Assembly (NCBI GenBank): GCA_903813345.2
Contig: CAIIXF020000011.1
Location: 3,560,571 to 3,620,570, forward strand
Origin: Owenia fusiformis
Taxonomy: Eukaryota > Annelida > Polychaeta > Sabellida > Oweniidae
Direction: 5' to 3'
Length of the DNA: 60,000 nt
In this document: piece after piece, positions 12,038-23,862 of the stretch
How the letters are laid out: each line of letters starts with the position of its first letter
Position numbering within the stretch: the first letter of the stretch is position 1
The notes under the pieces: model-generated
Told to the model about the DNA's origin: nothing
The model's database searches: none
The model's input: the letters and a program-made list of their open reading frames with translations, nothing else
Translations under genes and position numbers: made by a program

Positions 12038-14485
12038 TCGAATGTTGACTAAGTTACTTGGCTTGACCGATAGCACATGCTCTAGGTATGATTGATTCTA
12101 CTTTCTATAGACACCAAACACATCTCTGTCGATAGAATAATGAAAAAGCCTTAGGGTCCTCCCAACCTCCTTTATTTACATTTTATTTAAATGTGAACAA
12201 TGACAAAAGTTGTCATAACTTTTTAAATCTAAAACTCTTAAACCGATTTCACTTGCCAGCGACAGGTACTTTAGTCTTTCACGAACCAAATATGTCAGTT
12301 TGGTTCGTAATATCTCCAAATAAACGATTTCAACATTTTTAAAAACTCGATGCTAGTCCACGTGTTAATAAGGAATTTGTCGACTCAATAAGTAAAGTCA
12401 ATGAACGAAACGGTGCGCTCGTGAATGAAAAGTAATTAAGATAATTAGTAGTGTTATACAATATTAGTATGTTTTAACCGGGGTATGAAAAACAAAACCT
12501 TGACAGCTTGAATCTGCGTTTTAATACCATGGCCATTTAAGTTTAAATTATAACTCCATTCGTCATGGAGAAGGTAAGAGTGCCACACCGTTTCAATGTA
12601 CCAAAACCTTCGCAAGAAAATCAACTAAATTGTAGCATGAGAAGGGAGGTAGGTCGTGCAAATAAGGAAAAGAAGGAGGAGAGGGGTATCAAGGTATCCA
12701 TTTCTATGCTAGAAATGACTTCCAATTGTTACTTTTACGCATAATACAGAGGCCCTTCAAAACAAACAAATGGTTTTCCAATCTTAGCCCTGACCGAAAT
12801 GCACCTTGCAGATCCCCAGGTAGATTGTTATCTTCACAGAACTTAATGATTCTTGTTTCAATTACAGAGGTAAACAATATACATAAGAATTGATAGTTAT
12901 GCCTCTATAATTGTCCAAAACGTCCTTATCTCCATTTTTATGAATTGGGAACAGGAGACCCTCTTTCCATTCTGAAGGCATTTCCTCTCGTAATTTGACA
13001 AGATGAAAAAGATCATGGAGTGAATTAACTAATAAAGCGCCCCCCCCTGTTTGATAATTTCATTTGGAATTTGGCCAGTTCAACAAGCTTTGCCATTACT
13101 CAAGCCTTGAATAAGTACCTGTATGTCACTAGGATTGAAACATAATTAGAACAGGGCATTATCGGAGAATTGTGATAGTGTTTGTACAAGCTTTCTTTTA
13201 TTAGCAACTTTTGATAACTACAAGGAAGATCTCTCTTTTCTGGCACGACTGTAAAGGTGTCCAAAATCATAATTATAATAAAAATAGATCATTTCAAAAT
13301 CCATCTAGTTGCTTATTATACACAGGTAAAGTCATATTCATTAAGAACTACGGACGGTACTTACATTCTTTAGTTGTAATGTTTTATCATGTTTAAAAGA
13401 AAAATACGCACAAATAGTCTGTTTTGATTTGTATGCTCAGTTATAAATGAGCAGTGTAACTTAGAAATAGCTTATCATAGTCAGAAAGAAGCAATTATAA
13501 TGTGTGAATATATTGCACACTTACAGAGTATTGCGTTTACATATATTTGAGTATTCTTAACTTCACATATAGTCAGTGCTTATTTGTGCTGTTCTACAAA
13601 TAAATAGGAGCAATACCTGAATATACAGAGTGTTCCATATATGCAGCGAGTATTGTCTCTGTAATGTCTCTGTTAATATGTGCTGAGTATTTTTGCTGAT
13701 TACTGCACATTACAAGAGATTCTTACAAATAGTCACTTCTTATAACAAGCAAGCAATATTTTATATTTTATGACTCCGTAAATAAATCATGCAAACATGA
13801 TTCAAAATGTGTTGGTGTATTTCGAGCCATCCTGTGGCCTGTATAAAATTTATTTTTATTTATAGTTATAAAAATGATATTACATAATATTATACAATAA
13901 CAATACTATTACATCACAATATTAACATAGTCAAATAATGTTTTTTTTGGCTGATAAGAGCCACAGAGACACATAGATGTGTGTCGTAGGCCAAAAATAA
14001 GTATATAGTGTTCTAAGCATTCTTCATACATTCTTCATGCATTCTTCCATATTAACACTTGGAAACCGTCTACCCATTCCTTATTAACACATGGACAAGC
14101 ATCAAGTTTTTTAAAATGTTGAAATCGTTTATTTGGAGATATTACGAAATTTACATGATTACCAAATTTACATGTTTGGTTCGTAGAAGACTAAAGTATC
14201 TGTCGCTGGTAAGTGAAATCGGTTTCAAGAGTTTCTAATTAAAAAAGTTCTGAAAACCTTTGTCATTCTTCACGTTTTTGTAAATGTAAACGAGGGAGGT
14301 TAGGACCCTAAGGCTGTTTCATTATTCTATCGACAGAGATGTGTTTGGTGTCTATAGAAAGAAAAATCAATTTCCTAAAGCATGTGCTATACAGTATCGC
14401 CGTGCGAACTTGCTGTGAAACATTATCTCAATTTCCGTAGGACAAGGTCACCATTTTTCATGAAATGGTATGATTTATTCCACAT
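12038..14485. repeat. Inverted-repeat element, ~0.33-kb arms
   Basis: The left arm 12064-12380 is the reverse complement of 14066-14390: both carry GACACCAAACACATCTCTGT, the block CTTAGGGTCCT and TTTGGTTCGTA in matching order. Outside the arms lie block Q (12038-12060) and block P (14388-14485), both also present in inverse orientation at 6652-6785. The interior contains a reverse transcriptase relic and otherwise AT-rich DNA. Confidence 0.75.
12770..13150 (-). mobile_element. Reverse transcriptase relic of a second LINE type
   Basis: On the minus strand, broken frames give, in order, a QGLSNGKA-like block, IPNEIIK, LREEMPSEWKEGLLFPIHKN, GDKDVLDNYRGITINS and, after a frameshift, IETRIIKFCEDNNL. 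The W..G...PI.K.GD...NYRGI signature is typical of the fingers region of non-LTR reverse transcriptases. In-frame stops and frameshifts show it is an old fragment. It differs from the LINE family at 3730-6160 and lies inside the spacer of an inverted-repeat element. Confidence 0.8.
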
Positions 14486-14935
14486 AATTAGAGAGGTTCA
14501 GCAACACTACTTTTTACAACTTGAACCGCATCATATGCATATTTAGATGGATTTTTATGAAAATATTTAGACTGAAAGATCGTCGGGTAGGGAAGACAAG
14601 AACATTTTTTCTTAAAAACTAATAAGGATATGGTAATATTGTTTAGCAGATATCTGAGAGACATGTTCAGTATCTCCTCAAAAAGTTTTCATGGATACAT
14701 GATATATAGTTTTTGGAAAATCATTTTTCACTCAAATTATTTTAATAGAAAAATAGTGCATTGCAATTTCCTGGAGTTCTACTGATAATTTGACAACAAA
14801 AACTAATGCGTTTGTTTAGCCAATATGTTATCTTCATCTGGACAACAGCAATTCCAATGCGTAGCAAATCCAATCGAACAGCCATGGCTGGCATTTTTAC
14901 AATCAAAGTATATAGCAAAAATGGCAATCATTTTT
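14486..14935. other. AT-rich sequence, nothing recognised
   Basis: Short overlapping frames in both directions around 14742-15043 show no domain, splice-site or compositional support. Confidence 0.4.
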
Positions 14936-15180
14936 CAAAATGGCCACCTTCTACCAAAAGTGTCATTAGACAGTGTGCCATGCTTATATAGTATTCACAT
15001 ACCAAATATGAACAAAATCGCTCCAATACTTTTTGAGTTATAGTAAAATACGTTAAAATGGTGGCGATTTCTCAAAATGGCTGCCTTCTACCAAAAGTGT
15101 CATTAGACAGTGCGTCATGCTTATAGTATTCACATACCAAATATGAACAAAAACGCTCCACTAATTGTCGACTTACAGCA
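14936..15180. repeat. Tandem duplication, two ~138-bp units
   Basis: The block TTCTACCAAAAGTGTCATTA occurs at about 14949 and 15087, each followed by ACATACCAAATATGAACAAA and CGCTCCA. The same CAAAATATGAACAGAATCG phrase recurs near 16113, so this is probably part of a larger degenerate element running to about 16240. Confidence 0.8.
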
Positions 15181-16130
15181 GAAATTGGAAAATAACGAGT
15201 AAAGGCCGCCTTTTTTCAAGATGGTTTCCGTGTGCTTCTTTAATATGTTACGTTCGAAAAAAACAGAAAGTAAACACAGCAATTAAAATTTAACAATGTA
15301 CAGTGCTATATTTTTTAAAAACCAAATGTGATAACAACAATATATTAAAATAGGAGTCAATACTTATGATATGTAGATGTAGATATAGCTGTCCAATAAG
15401 TGATACGTCTGTCTCTCGATGTCGATAAATATGCTTGATGATCCTTGATAATGTTCCAGATCACAAAACGTTTAAATAATCGATAATAGTTTCCTATGTT
15501 TGTTATCATTCAATAATGTACGTCGTAATCCTATTACGTTCGTATCAAATAATGTTTGATGATAATCCACGAATGTTAAATGATAATCCACAAATGTTTA
15601 TGATAATCCGTATAGAGCGTGTGCTGTAATATATGCCCATATAAAGTCCAGTTATGAATTACTTAATTTTTCTGCTGTTCAGGTCCAATCAGCTTTTCTC
15701 TTACATAGTACAAAGGCAAAGTCCAGACGTTTCCATAATGCCACGACCTCCAGAAAGTAACCTGATTAAATGATTAAAGTTCCAGTACTTTCCGGAAGGC
15801 AAAGGGCTACTGGCCATGGGTCACTCAGTTCAGTTTTGTTTACAAGATACAATGTCATTGTGACCTTGACCTGAGATCTCTAATAACGATCAGTCACAGT
15901 ATATGCATATTGATAAACTAAACTAAACTAAACTAAGCTAAATTAAACTTAATGTGAATATTAATATATATTAATAGAAGTTTGTACTATGACAAATATT
16001 AACATTTCTTGCTTTATATTAATGTCTTATATAATTTTTTTTACATTTTTAAAAAATATTGCTATTACAGTTTTACACATTGCACCTAAATTACCATAGT
16101 GTGTATGTGTACAAAATATGAACAGAATCG
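15181..16130. other. AT-rich sequence with CTAAA simple repeat
   Basis: A short CTAAA/CTAAG repeat lies near 15917-15950. No gene or terminal repeat was recognised elsewhere in this stretch. Confidence 0.45.
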
Positions 16131-16152
16131 GGCCTACGGTATTTGAGTTAAT

Positions 16153-16198
16153 GCCAGGACGGCCGGACGGACAGACGGACGGACGGACGGACGGAGGC
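16153..16198. repeat. GGAC microsatellite
   Basis: Several tandem GGAC units with minor changes. It follows GAGTTAATGCCAGGACGG, a context that looks like the end of a dispersed repeat rather than unique sequence. Confidence 0.85.
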
Positions 16199-16429
16199 GT
16201 TCCCTATATCCATCCAAACTTCGTTCGATAGGACAATAAGGGGCAATTAATCCACCCATCATCACAATTTTAAGCAATTATGAGCAAATTTTCACCAAAA
16301 ATGCAACATTTATTTAATTTTTTACGACTAATTTGAAATGAACTATAAGTCATTATTGACCTATGAAAAGGAAAGTTTAATCCCCTTTGGATTAGGATGA
16401 TCCGAAAACATAAGAATTTTAGGTTAAAT

Positions 16430-16622
16430 ATCTAGCGTAAAAACATCATTTTTTGATTTGGTTAAAATTGTACAAAAGCATTGGAGAGTATTACATAATT
16501 GATCTCCGAAAAGAAAAAAATAACAAAATAACATGGATTGTGAGATATAATTGATTATAACAAATGGATTATGCGGTCTCCCTTTCTTATTTATCCTTTA
16601 CGTGGAGTATACGGTCAAATAC
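16430..16622. repeat. Dispersed repeat, copy 2 of a ~190-bp direct pair
   Basis: Matches 980-1170 in the same orientation. It ends about 75 bp before a candidate coding exon, so it would lie in the intron immediately upstream of that exon. Confidence 0.7.
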
Positions 16623-16698
16623 ATATAGCCAGGAATAGCACAGGATGTATCGATCGAAACCATATTGTATAATTTATTGGTTATTTTTATACTTTCAG

Positions 16699-17004
16699 GC
16701 ATATATCAGAAGTTGACCTTAGCAGGAGAAGGCGGTCAGGATATTATTCTTGGTGTATATGAGTTGCAAGAGGAAAGAAATGATGGTCGTGTAGTTTATA
16801 AATATGACGTTTTCTATCTATATTATATCAGTTCGTATGGCGACTGGAATATAGGAACAGATCTTGGAAGCACCAAAATCTATGGTTATTTTACCGATGC
16901 ACTCCCTCAAACTCAATATCCGGAAGATTTACAGAGTTATATGAAAGTAGCTGGTGGGAACGGATTTGTAGATACTACTTACGTGATAACACCATACACA
17001 GATG
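16699..17004 (+). CDS. Candidate internal exon of an extracellular protein (partial gene)
   Basis: A 306-base open exon, exactly 102 codons, is bounded by a good acceptor (pyrimidine-rich tract then CAG at 16696-16698) and donor GTATGT at 17005. It begins and ends in phase 1, as is common for exons of secreted modular proteins. The peptide is Tyr- and Gly-rich and reads as one compact domain: LGVYELQEERNDG, VVYKYDVFYLYY, WNIGTDLGSTKIYGYF, GGNGFVDTTYVI. The pattern (Y-x-L, then N-D-x-x-VYK, then FYLYY, then W-x-IG) resembles a Tyr-rich domain I recall from multidomain invertebrate proteins, but I cannot name it. There is no in-frame ATG nearby, so the upstream hydrophobic stretch is not taken as a signal peptide. 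Neighbouring exons were not found. Confidence 0.6.
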
Positions 17005-18649
17005 GTATGTATTCTTGTTTTTTGCTTGGATTAAGGTCAAATGAGTTTTAGACAAGCATAAATATATATTTTTAGATTTTAATACACCTTCTTCAAGAAT
17101 TTTTATGACCTATAATATGGTACCTTAATTTTTACGCTAGCTCTTCAACGCCAGGGGGTGGGGAATCTGTCCCCCTCCCCTTCCTTCCCGTAAGTGTTAT
17201 GACAAAAACGTTGTTGAACTTCCAAAACACGACGAATTGAGTATCGCGAAATCCCATTTAACTTAACATAACGTGAAATTGACAGTCTTCAATTTCAAGT
17301 TCAACTTATTATTGGTATTAGCATTTTATTTCAACATGAACAACAAATGCCAATCGTTAATTTAGTCTGCAGATGTATAAATGTATGACTTGGTTTTGTT
17401 TTAATATGATTTCGGCCCATTATGTTGCCGAGAAAAGGCACACGCATCGAAATAGGGAAGTGGAAAAATTAGGGGTAGGGGAGAACAAAAAAATCATATC
17501 TAAAGTTTGGAAAAGGGTATCATTATAATTCGGATACCATAGTGTGCATAGATATTTAGGAATATGCAAAAGCAAATTCAAAGGTATCCATCCATTTTTC
17601 TATCATATTCGTGAAGAGAACGCATTTCACGACTACTTGGTGATTGACAGTTTTTACCTTTTAATATTCATAACAACCGAACACAGTCAATAGTAGCTCG
17701 ATTTTCTTAAAATAAAGCATCTTGGAAAGAGAATCCGAAAAGTGTCTTATATCCGTGGCTCAAAAATAAAAGCTAAAAACAGTTAAATAACGGAGACGCA
17801 AAAAAATGCAAAAAGTGCTCTTGAAAAAGTCGAGAGGGGGTCAGATGGATCCCCCCGCGGACATTGGGGTTAAGTCATTTCTGATCATTAGCTTTGAGAC
17901 TCAGACACTGGTATCGCATCTAATGAAGCATGAAAGTATTCCCTTTGACATCACACAATCCACTGATCCATTTCTTAGGAGCAAAATGCACTTATCAACA
18001 TTATTCAAGTTAACATTTTAAAATGTTTGATAATTTACGAGAATTTATTTATGTATGATATACATGGTTAATTAGAGCCATTCTCTCAAAGTCTTTTATT
18101 TGCCCCGGTTGTTTTGATTACCCGTTACTATTGCAACCATTTCTGACTTGATATTTCTGTTATTTTTTGCTGGATTGATGTGACATTATATGCTGCATAT
18201 TCGGTGAAAATTTCATTAGAACATATCAAAAAATAAAGAAATTAGAGAGATATTATGAAAACTTTATGATCAATCCTCGTACATGTACATTGCATTGTTT
18301 GTACTATTTCACGGTGCCCAACCCAAACGCTCCTACATGCACGACGGAGCGTTTCATTCATGCGGAAACACTGCGGAGCGAAATAAAATGGTGCTTATGA
18401 AGATCCCACTATGAATTGTATTGTTCCACTCGTTTCTCTTACATATTATCATACGTTTTGGTAACTATTTTACTTTTTTCTGTGCTTTGAAAAAAATGAC
18501 GTCACACTGTTGTATTAGTACTCGCTTGTGAAATAATATGACATCATTCTGTTTTCTATAAAAATATGAAACGTCATCACTGGTTGTCTCTTATAACGTA
18601 TGAGTCGTTCCTATGAGACGGAAAAACTCACACGGCTATCAAACACACC
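17005..18649. other. Intron or intergenic sequence, nothing recognised
   Basis: Contains GC-richer patches near 17140-17200 and 17830-17870 but no splice-bounded coding exon or terminal repeats that I could support. Confidence 0.4.
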
Positions 18650-19150
18650 CCGGATTAGCCTGACTACGGTAAAGTCAGATACCTTTGTCACAAATGGCGG
18701 ACATAACCGTCGCTTCAATCAGATTTTCATGAACTGTATGTTTAATAGAGCACCTAGACTAAATTCCTTTGGAACAACAATCAATCAAAGTGTCTTAATA
18801 CTCATTGTACAATTAATAATGTTCTACCATCGAAATAAAGTCTTTAATTTAACCGATCAAAATGAGACATGGGACAACGGACACTGTAATTACCATTTGC
18901 CGTTGTCTTTCTTAATTACTCAAATTCAGATTCCGTTGTCATTGACGATATCGAAGAGGCTATATTGTGGCGAAAATTTGATCGAAAATGGGATTTCATA
19001 TGATACATTATCACAAGAGCTTAATGCATGCACAGAATTAACGACGATAAAATCCCATGAAATGAGGACCAAGCTGTGATTAAACAGTTGAAGCGACGGC
19101 TATGTCCGCCATTTGTGACGGTATCTGACGTTACCGTATTCCGGTGCGAA
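18650..19150. mobile_element. MITE-like element, ~50-bp inverted repeats
   Basis: The left repeat (18665-18719) and right repeat (19089-19138) share CACAAATGGCGGACATA and CCGTCGCTTCAA in opposite orientation, with TACGGTAA at the outer side. A 159-codon frame spanning most of it includes both repeats and no recognisable domain, so it is considered fortuitous. Confidence 0.75.
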
Positions 19151-19714
19151 ACAATCAGATTGCTGGAATTTTACATAGTGTGTGATGAACATCAGTTTTA
19201 CGTTTTTATAAAACTGAGCTATAGTCCTCTGATACTTGTTTATTTAAGGAATATGACCGAAAATTTAATTTCATTGTTAAGAGACCGAAATCGCGTAGCG
19301 TAGATATGATACATATACATAGTGCAATATGTCATGCTGAAACGAACAGCCCCTTGTTATTTTTTATGTTCATTGTTATTTCATTTCGTATATGACAATA
19401 ATGGACATTTGATTGTTTCAGATGCTGTACTGTAATTCTACATCCCGATGAATAAATCATGGAGGTACACGTGGGGATGCATTAGCTGCGGCATCACTCA
19501 TTAATGTACCAAATTCCCTCGGAAAATCGTGTTTACACAACACCACTCTTTACATAGCCACTGGGGAGTAACGTGATGCAATTTTTGCAACAAAAAATGT
19601 CTTAAAATGCAGCATGTTTTGTCACTTCCTGTTATATAATTTCCTGTTAAGTATTACGTCACCTCAAGATACGATCTATAATTTTTTTAAATGCTCTTAG
19701 TACTGTATTTACTT
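19151..19714. other. Intergenic sequence, nothing recognised
   Basis: No gene, repeat terminus or structured RNA was recognised. Confidence 0.4.
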
Positions 19715-20810
19715 TTAGCATCACCAAGAAGCAAGAAATTCAGTTTTAGTTCCTCGCTTTTGATGCAATACACGACCCTGTTTATTATCAATGATACAAA
19801 AACACGTACAAATTGCTGATGCAAAAACGCCAATATAATGTATTCATGAATCTAATATTAGAAACATATATTCATGTTTACATGTGTAAGAGGTTCATGA
19901 ATGAAACGCATTTTGTGCGGTTTATAAATGTATTCGTATCAAAATGGCACGTAGACTAACAATTATCCTAATGATCCATTAGTACAGATGCCCTGATGTG
20001 AAATTGAAAGTCCATCCTGATAGAAAATATTCGAATTCAAATCATTGCCAGCAAATGAAATACATTTGGGGCCTTGGAAAATTGAAACAAAATGATGAAG
20101 TATGATTATCAAGTATGATTATGAGTATGATTTTAGGAATTTAATCACATATAAATGATATTTTATGATTATTAAATGGTGTGTACTTGGTTGTCACATT
20201 GCCTATTATTTATTTTAATGACATTTTCTAATTTTCAATTAATCAAATTATAATTAAGCATTTTTAAGGCCTATGTCACATTTGCTACAGCGACCATTCA
20301 TTCCTATAGTCGCCTTTGAACTTTTGCGGCCAGATGTTTAAGCAATCACTGCTACTGCAGTTTTGCTTCAGTTGCCGTGCGAAGTATTTTGAATTTGAGG
20401 AGAAAAAAAATATGGTTATCGCATGGCCTTTGATTGGTGATGCAAGATCACCTTTCTGCGATTCGGCTACGTCGTGTTCACTTAGATGAAAACATTCCGA
20501 GTTATAACTTCTACGGCGACTCTACATGCTGTATTACTGGATATGATGAACGGAGACCGTAATCCAACCGTAGTTTTCATACGGTTGCCGTTGGAATTTT
20601 CCCCTCTAGGGATTTATGATATTTTGAAATTATACGGTTGATTAATTAATAGTCTATGAACGCCCATAATATGGTTCAACAATCTGCCATTAATTGTTGT
20701 TTTCGCATCATTGGAAATAACATATAGGAGCGTTTTTGCAGCTTCTGTGTGGTGCTTTTGCATCAAAAGCCAGGGACTAAAACCGTGAATTTCTCGCTTC
20801 TTGATGATGC
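19715..20810. mobile_element. Inverted-repeat element, ~110-bp diverged ends
   Basis: GAAGCAAGAAATTCAGTTTT near 19729 and the following CGCTTTTGATGCAA are mirrored near 20760-20805. The pattern AGCATCA-CAAGAAGC-GAGAAATTC begins both ends when each is read inwards. The ~0.9 kb between has no coding signal. Confidence 0.65.
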
Positions 20811-21295
20811 TTGATCAATAATAATAACATTTCCTAAAATCATCGATCGTGTCTTATTTGCACGTCTGCGATTATAGAGAAATTCGTCAAAGAAATGGGT
20901 TTATCTGGAGAAAAGAAAACATTTTTTGAGAATCCATCACTATACTCCCCAGGGATAGAGAGATTTGACAGAAAAGATCATAATTGTGAAACAATTAAAT
21001 GTAAAAGGCCTCAGTCTATATTGGGTCGATGTATTCTTCAATAGGGAGGTTCAGCTTGCATTGTCTTTTTACAACCTAAATATTAATTGAAAATATTTAA
21101 GCGATGCATTTGTATGTTTGATTGGTCATACGTATAGCAGGTTAGCGTTTTGATTTTATACGCAAGCTTAAACTCCCTAATATCTATATACGCACGAGGA
21201 GCAGTATTATTGCTAAAATGATTTTCGCATTAAAACTAACATTAATATATACAATGTAAAGCATTTCATCATATTATTTAACTTATATTATTATT
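20811..21295. other. Intergenic sequence, nothing recognised
   Basis: AT-rich; no feature could be supported. Confidence 0.4.
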
Positions 21296-23245
21296 TAACA
21301 GATTTTAGATACTGTGTATAACTGGTGTAAAAATGGCGGGTCTGTGTACAGGGCGTCAAATAAGTCTGTTCTCCCCCCTTAACTTTTTTATGTTTAAATT
21401 TATCATACTTTTCCATATATCATTTTGAAGCTTGTGGAAAATGCTGATCACCCTAAAAAAATCTATCATAAACTCCTTCTAATAAAATTGCTACTATGTT
21501 TCTTGTAAGGTTGTAGTTGACCTTCGATTGCGACAAAACAAGTAAAATTACCAGGTATAGTGAATGAAAAGTGAAAAGTTGATACTGCAGTGACAATGCC
21601 AATATTGGGTGATTTCGATGTTTCTCAATATCGTTTCATAGTAAAATGTGTTAAATCAGGAGAGCTTTTGAAGCAGGGGCATCTTTCATCACTAAACAGT
21701 TGATAACAGCCAAAATTATACGTTCTGAAAGATTTATACAGGATCATATCCTCGTAGAATTGAGGCCATGCAAGATGCTTGGGGAGATATACAGACTATT
21801 CAATAAGTGAAATATGGACATCACTAAAAATACTCTAAAAAATTTGGAATTCAACCAATCACTCTGATGAAATTTGGTGTGTGATCAGCAAATTTAATTC
21901 CCTGTAAAATGGTATATACCAACCCTATGTTATTTCTGAATTAAAAAAGATCAAGGGGGAGAACAGACTTATTTGACGCCCTGTATACATTGATAAGTCA
22001 AATATTGTACATTTTAGGCACAAAACTGTTAAACTATCAGAGTTTGACTTTAAACTTGCAAACAAGTCTTTAAAAATTGTTTTAGATTACAAGTATCTTG
22101 GTGTAATTTTTAATGAACATGGCAGCTTTGTAAAGACAGCCACAGCTTTGGTTGACTCTGCTGATCGGGCACTAGGCTCTTTGATTCAACGATGCAAAAT
22201 GTCGAATGAGTTTGGTTATAAAACCTGTACACAAAATTATATATGTAATACATGTGTTTTACCGATACAAGGTTATGGTGTAGGAGTTTGGAGATTTGAC
22301 AAAAATGTTCATGATATATGTAATTGTATTGTATTCTTTATTTACCTCTTATATAAGAGATGTGATAATATTCATAATCGGGCACAAAGGTACTTTTTAG
22401 GAGTTCATCGATTTGCACCCATCATGGGAATATATGGAGATGTCGGGTGGCTCCCTCTTGATCTAATACATAAAGTAGAAACAATCAGACTTTGGAATAC
22501 GTTTCTAAGTTTAGACAATGATCGAATCATAAAGAAAATATGCTAATGGAGAAAATCAAGTGATTCAGTATGGATTAGACATGTCAGAAATATTCTTATA
22601 TCAGTAGATATGGAACAGGATTTTATCGATGATCAAGTTATCAACCTTAAAACTGTTAGACACATATTTACTGGGAAACTATGTACCTGCATGGGAAGTA
22701 GCAATAAAAGCTAAGCCAAAATGCGCACTTATGTAACCTTTAAAAAGTGTATAAAGTAGATAAGTATCTAACATTGAATTTTTCAAAATTTGAGCGAAGT
22801 CTAGCAACTCAGTTTAGACTAGGTACTTTGCCACTTAGGCTAGAGACAGGCAGATTTAAGGGCGAACATGTGGAAGAAACATTATGTACACTATGTAACA
22901 ATAACTCAGTTGAAACAGAAATACATTTTTTATTCCATTGCAATAGATATGATGATCTGAGAAAACATATTTTGAAGAGGTGAATTTTAAAGATTTGGAT
23001 AATGAAGGTAGCAAAATTGAATTCCTTTTTAGGGAACATACCTGTAAAATTGTTAAATTTTGTTAAGATGGCTTTTGTGTGGAGAAGGAAATTCATTTAC
23101 AACCTGTGATATTGATTTTCGTGTATTAATTTTGTATTTCCTATTGCTAACAGTGGTTAATAAGCCCAAACTGGCTTGGTAAAATTGTAATTAATTTTTT
23201 ATATTTTATAATTGAATTGTAAGACTGACCCCTATAAATAAATAA
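21296..23245 (+). mobile_element. 3' half of a LINE, interrupted by a MITE
   Basis: Before the MITE, 21300-21346 encodes LDTVYNWCK and, after a 1-base slip, KW. After it the frame resumes with IDKSNIVHFRHKTVK, DYKYLGVIFNEHGSF, SADRALGSLIQRCKM, AQRYFLGVHRFAP and, after further breaks, LATQFRLGTLPLRLETGRF and CTLCNNNSVETEIHFLFHC. These are the thumb and C-terminal parts of a non-LTR reverse transcriptase with its terminal Cys/His cluster. The element ends in a short TAAA-type tail near 23235-23260. Frameshifts and stops mean it is inactive. It is a third LINE type in this window. Confidence 0.85.
21347..21985. mobile_element. MITE nested in the LINE, 33-bp TIRs, TA target
   Basis: TACAGGGCGTCAAATAAGTC at 21347 is mirrored by GACTTATTTGACGCCCTGTA ending at 21985, with about 33 bp of inverted repeat continuing into CTGTTCTCCCCC. 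TA at both ends fits a TA target duplication. There is no transposase in the 0.64-kb body. Removing it brings the two parts of the LINE reading frame together. Confidence 0.88.
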
Positions 23246-23276
23246 ATAAATAAACTAAACTAAACTAAACTATATT
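23234..23276. repeat. TAAA/CTAAA simple repeat at the LINE 3' end
   Basis: Tandem ATAA units followed by CTAAA units, immediately after the LINE C-terminal coding region. Such short repeats are common LINE tails. Confidence 0.7.
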
Positions 23277-23344
23277 CCACCCCTTCTCTTTTCAGGTCCT
23301 TTACTTACACATACAGGGTGTCCGGAAAGTAAAGATACAAATTC

Positions 23345-23862
23345 TCTTAAAGTCTCCGATAAATCGGACTACGTATACCACCGTGTTTACATTAATTTAG
23401 GAGATTAGAAGAGTTTACTTTTATTTAGGTATGCAAGCAATATCAATATTAGGCCTTCATCATAATGCATGTACTCGTGTGTACAATCAGCATGCCCTTC
23501 AATATTATATAAACCAGGCTATTCAAGTACTACATAATGTACACTATTTATGTGTGTACAACATGGGAATACGATTCCCTGGGAAACAAAACACAAATAC
23601 TTTTTATGTGTTCAAAATGAGCCATTTGATTGATGCATACACTTAATACCTTCATATGTAAACATCTACAAAGTATATCTAATAGTCATTTTCAATTCCA
23701 ATGGTGAAACTTTGCTGTTTACGATTATACGGGAAATCAACATGGGACGAAGATTGTTCACCTTCCTGACTTACCTCTGAAGCCTGTACCTTGTAATCTC
23801 TTTATATAGGTTAGCGAGAGCGCTGCGCCTGTGCAGTTTTAAACGTTGGCGCACACTTTAAG
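23345..23862 (+). repeat. ~0.5-kb repeat, left member of an inverted pair
   Basis: Inverse copy of 26337-26838. Shared text includes ATGCAAGCAATATCAATATT, TGTGTACAATCAGCATGCCC and AGAGCGCTGCGCCTG. A TACAGGGTGTCCGGAAAG motif, like the end of a Tc1/mariner-type element, lies just outside at 23313 but is absent from the other copy. Short frames within are similar in both copies but match no known protein. Confidence 0.85.

Noticed and set aside
16665-16698. Hydrophobic YNLLVIFIL segment as a signal peptide for the 16.7-kb exon
   Set aside because: The codon at 16665 is TTG, no in-frame ATG is near, and the segment overlaps the polypyrimidine tract of a good splice acceptor.
18600-19079. 159-codon open frame
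   Set aside because: It includes the terminal inverted repeat of a MITE-like element and shows no domain.
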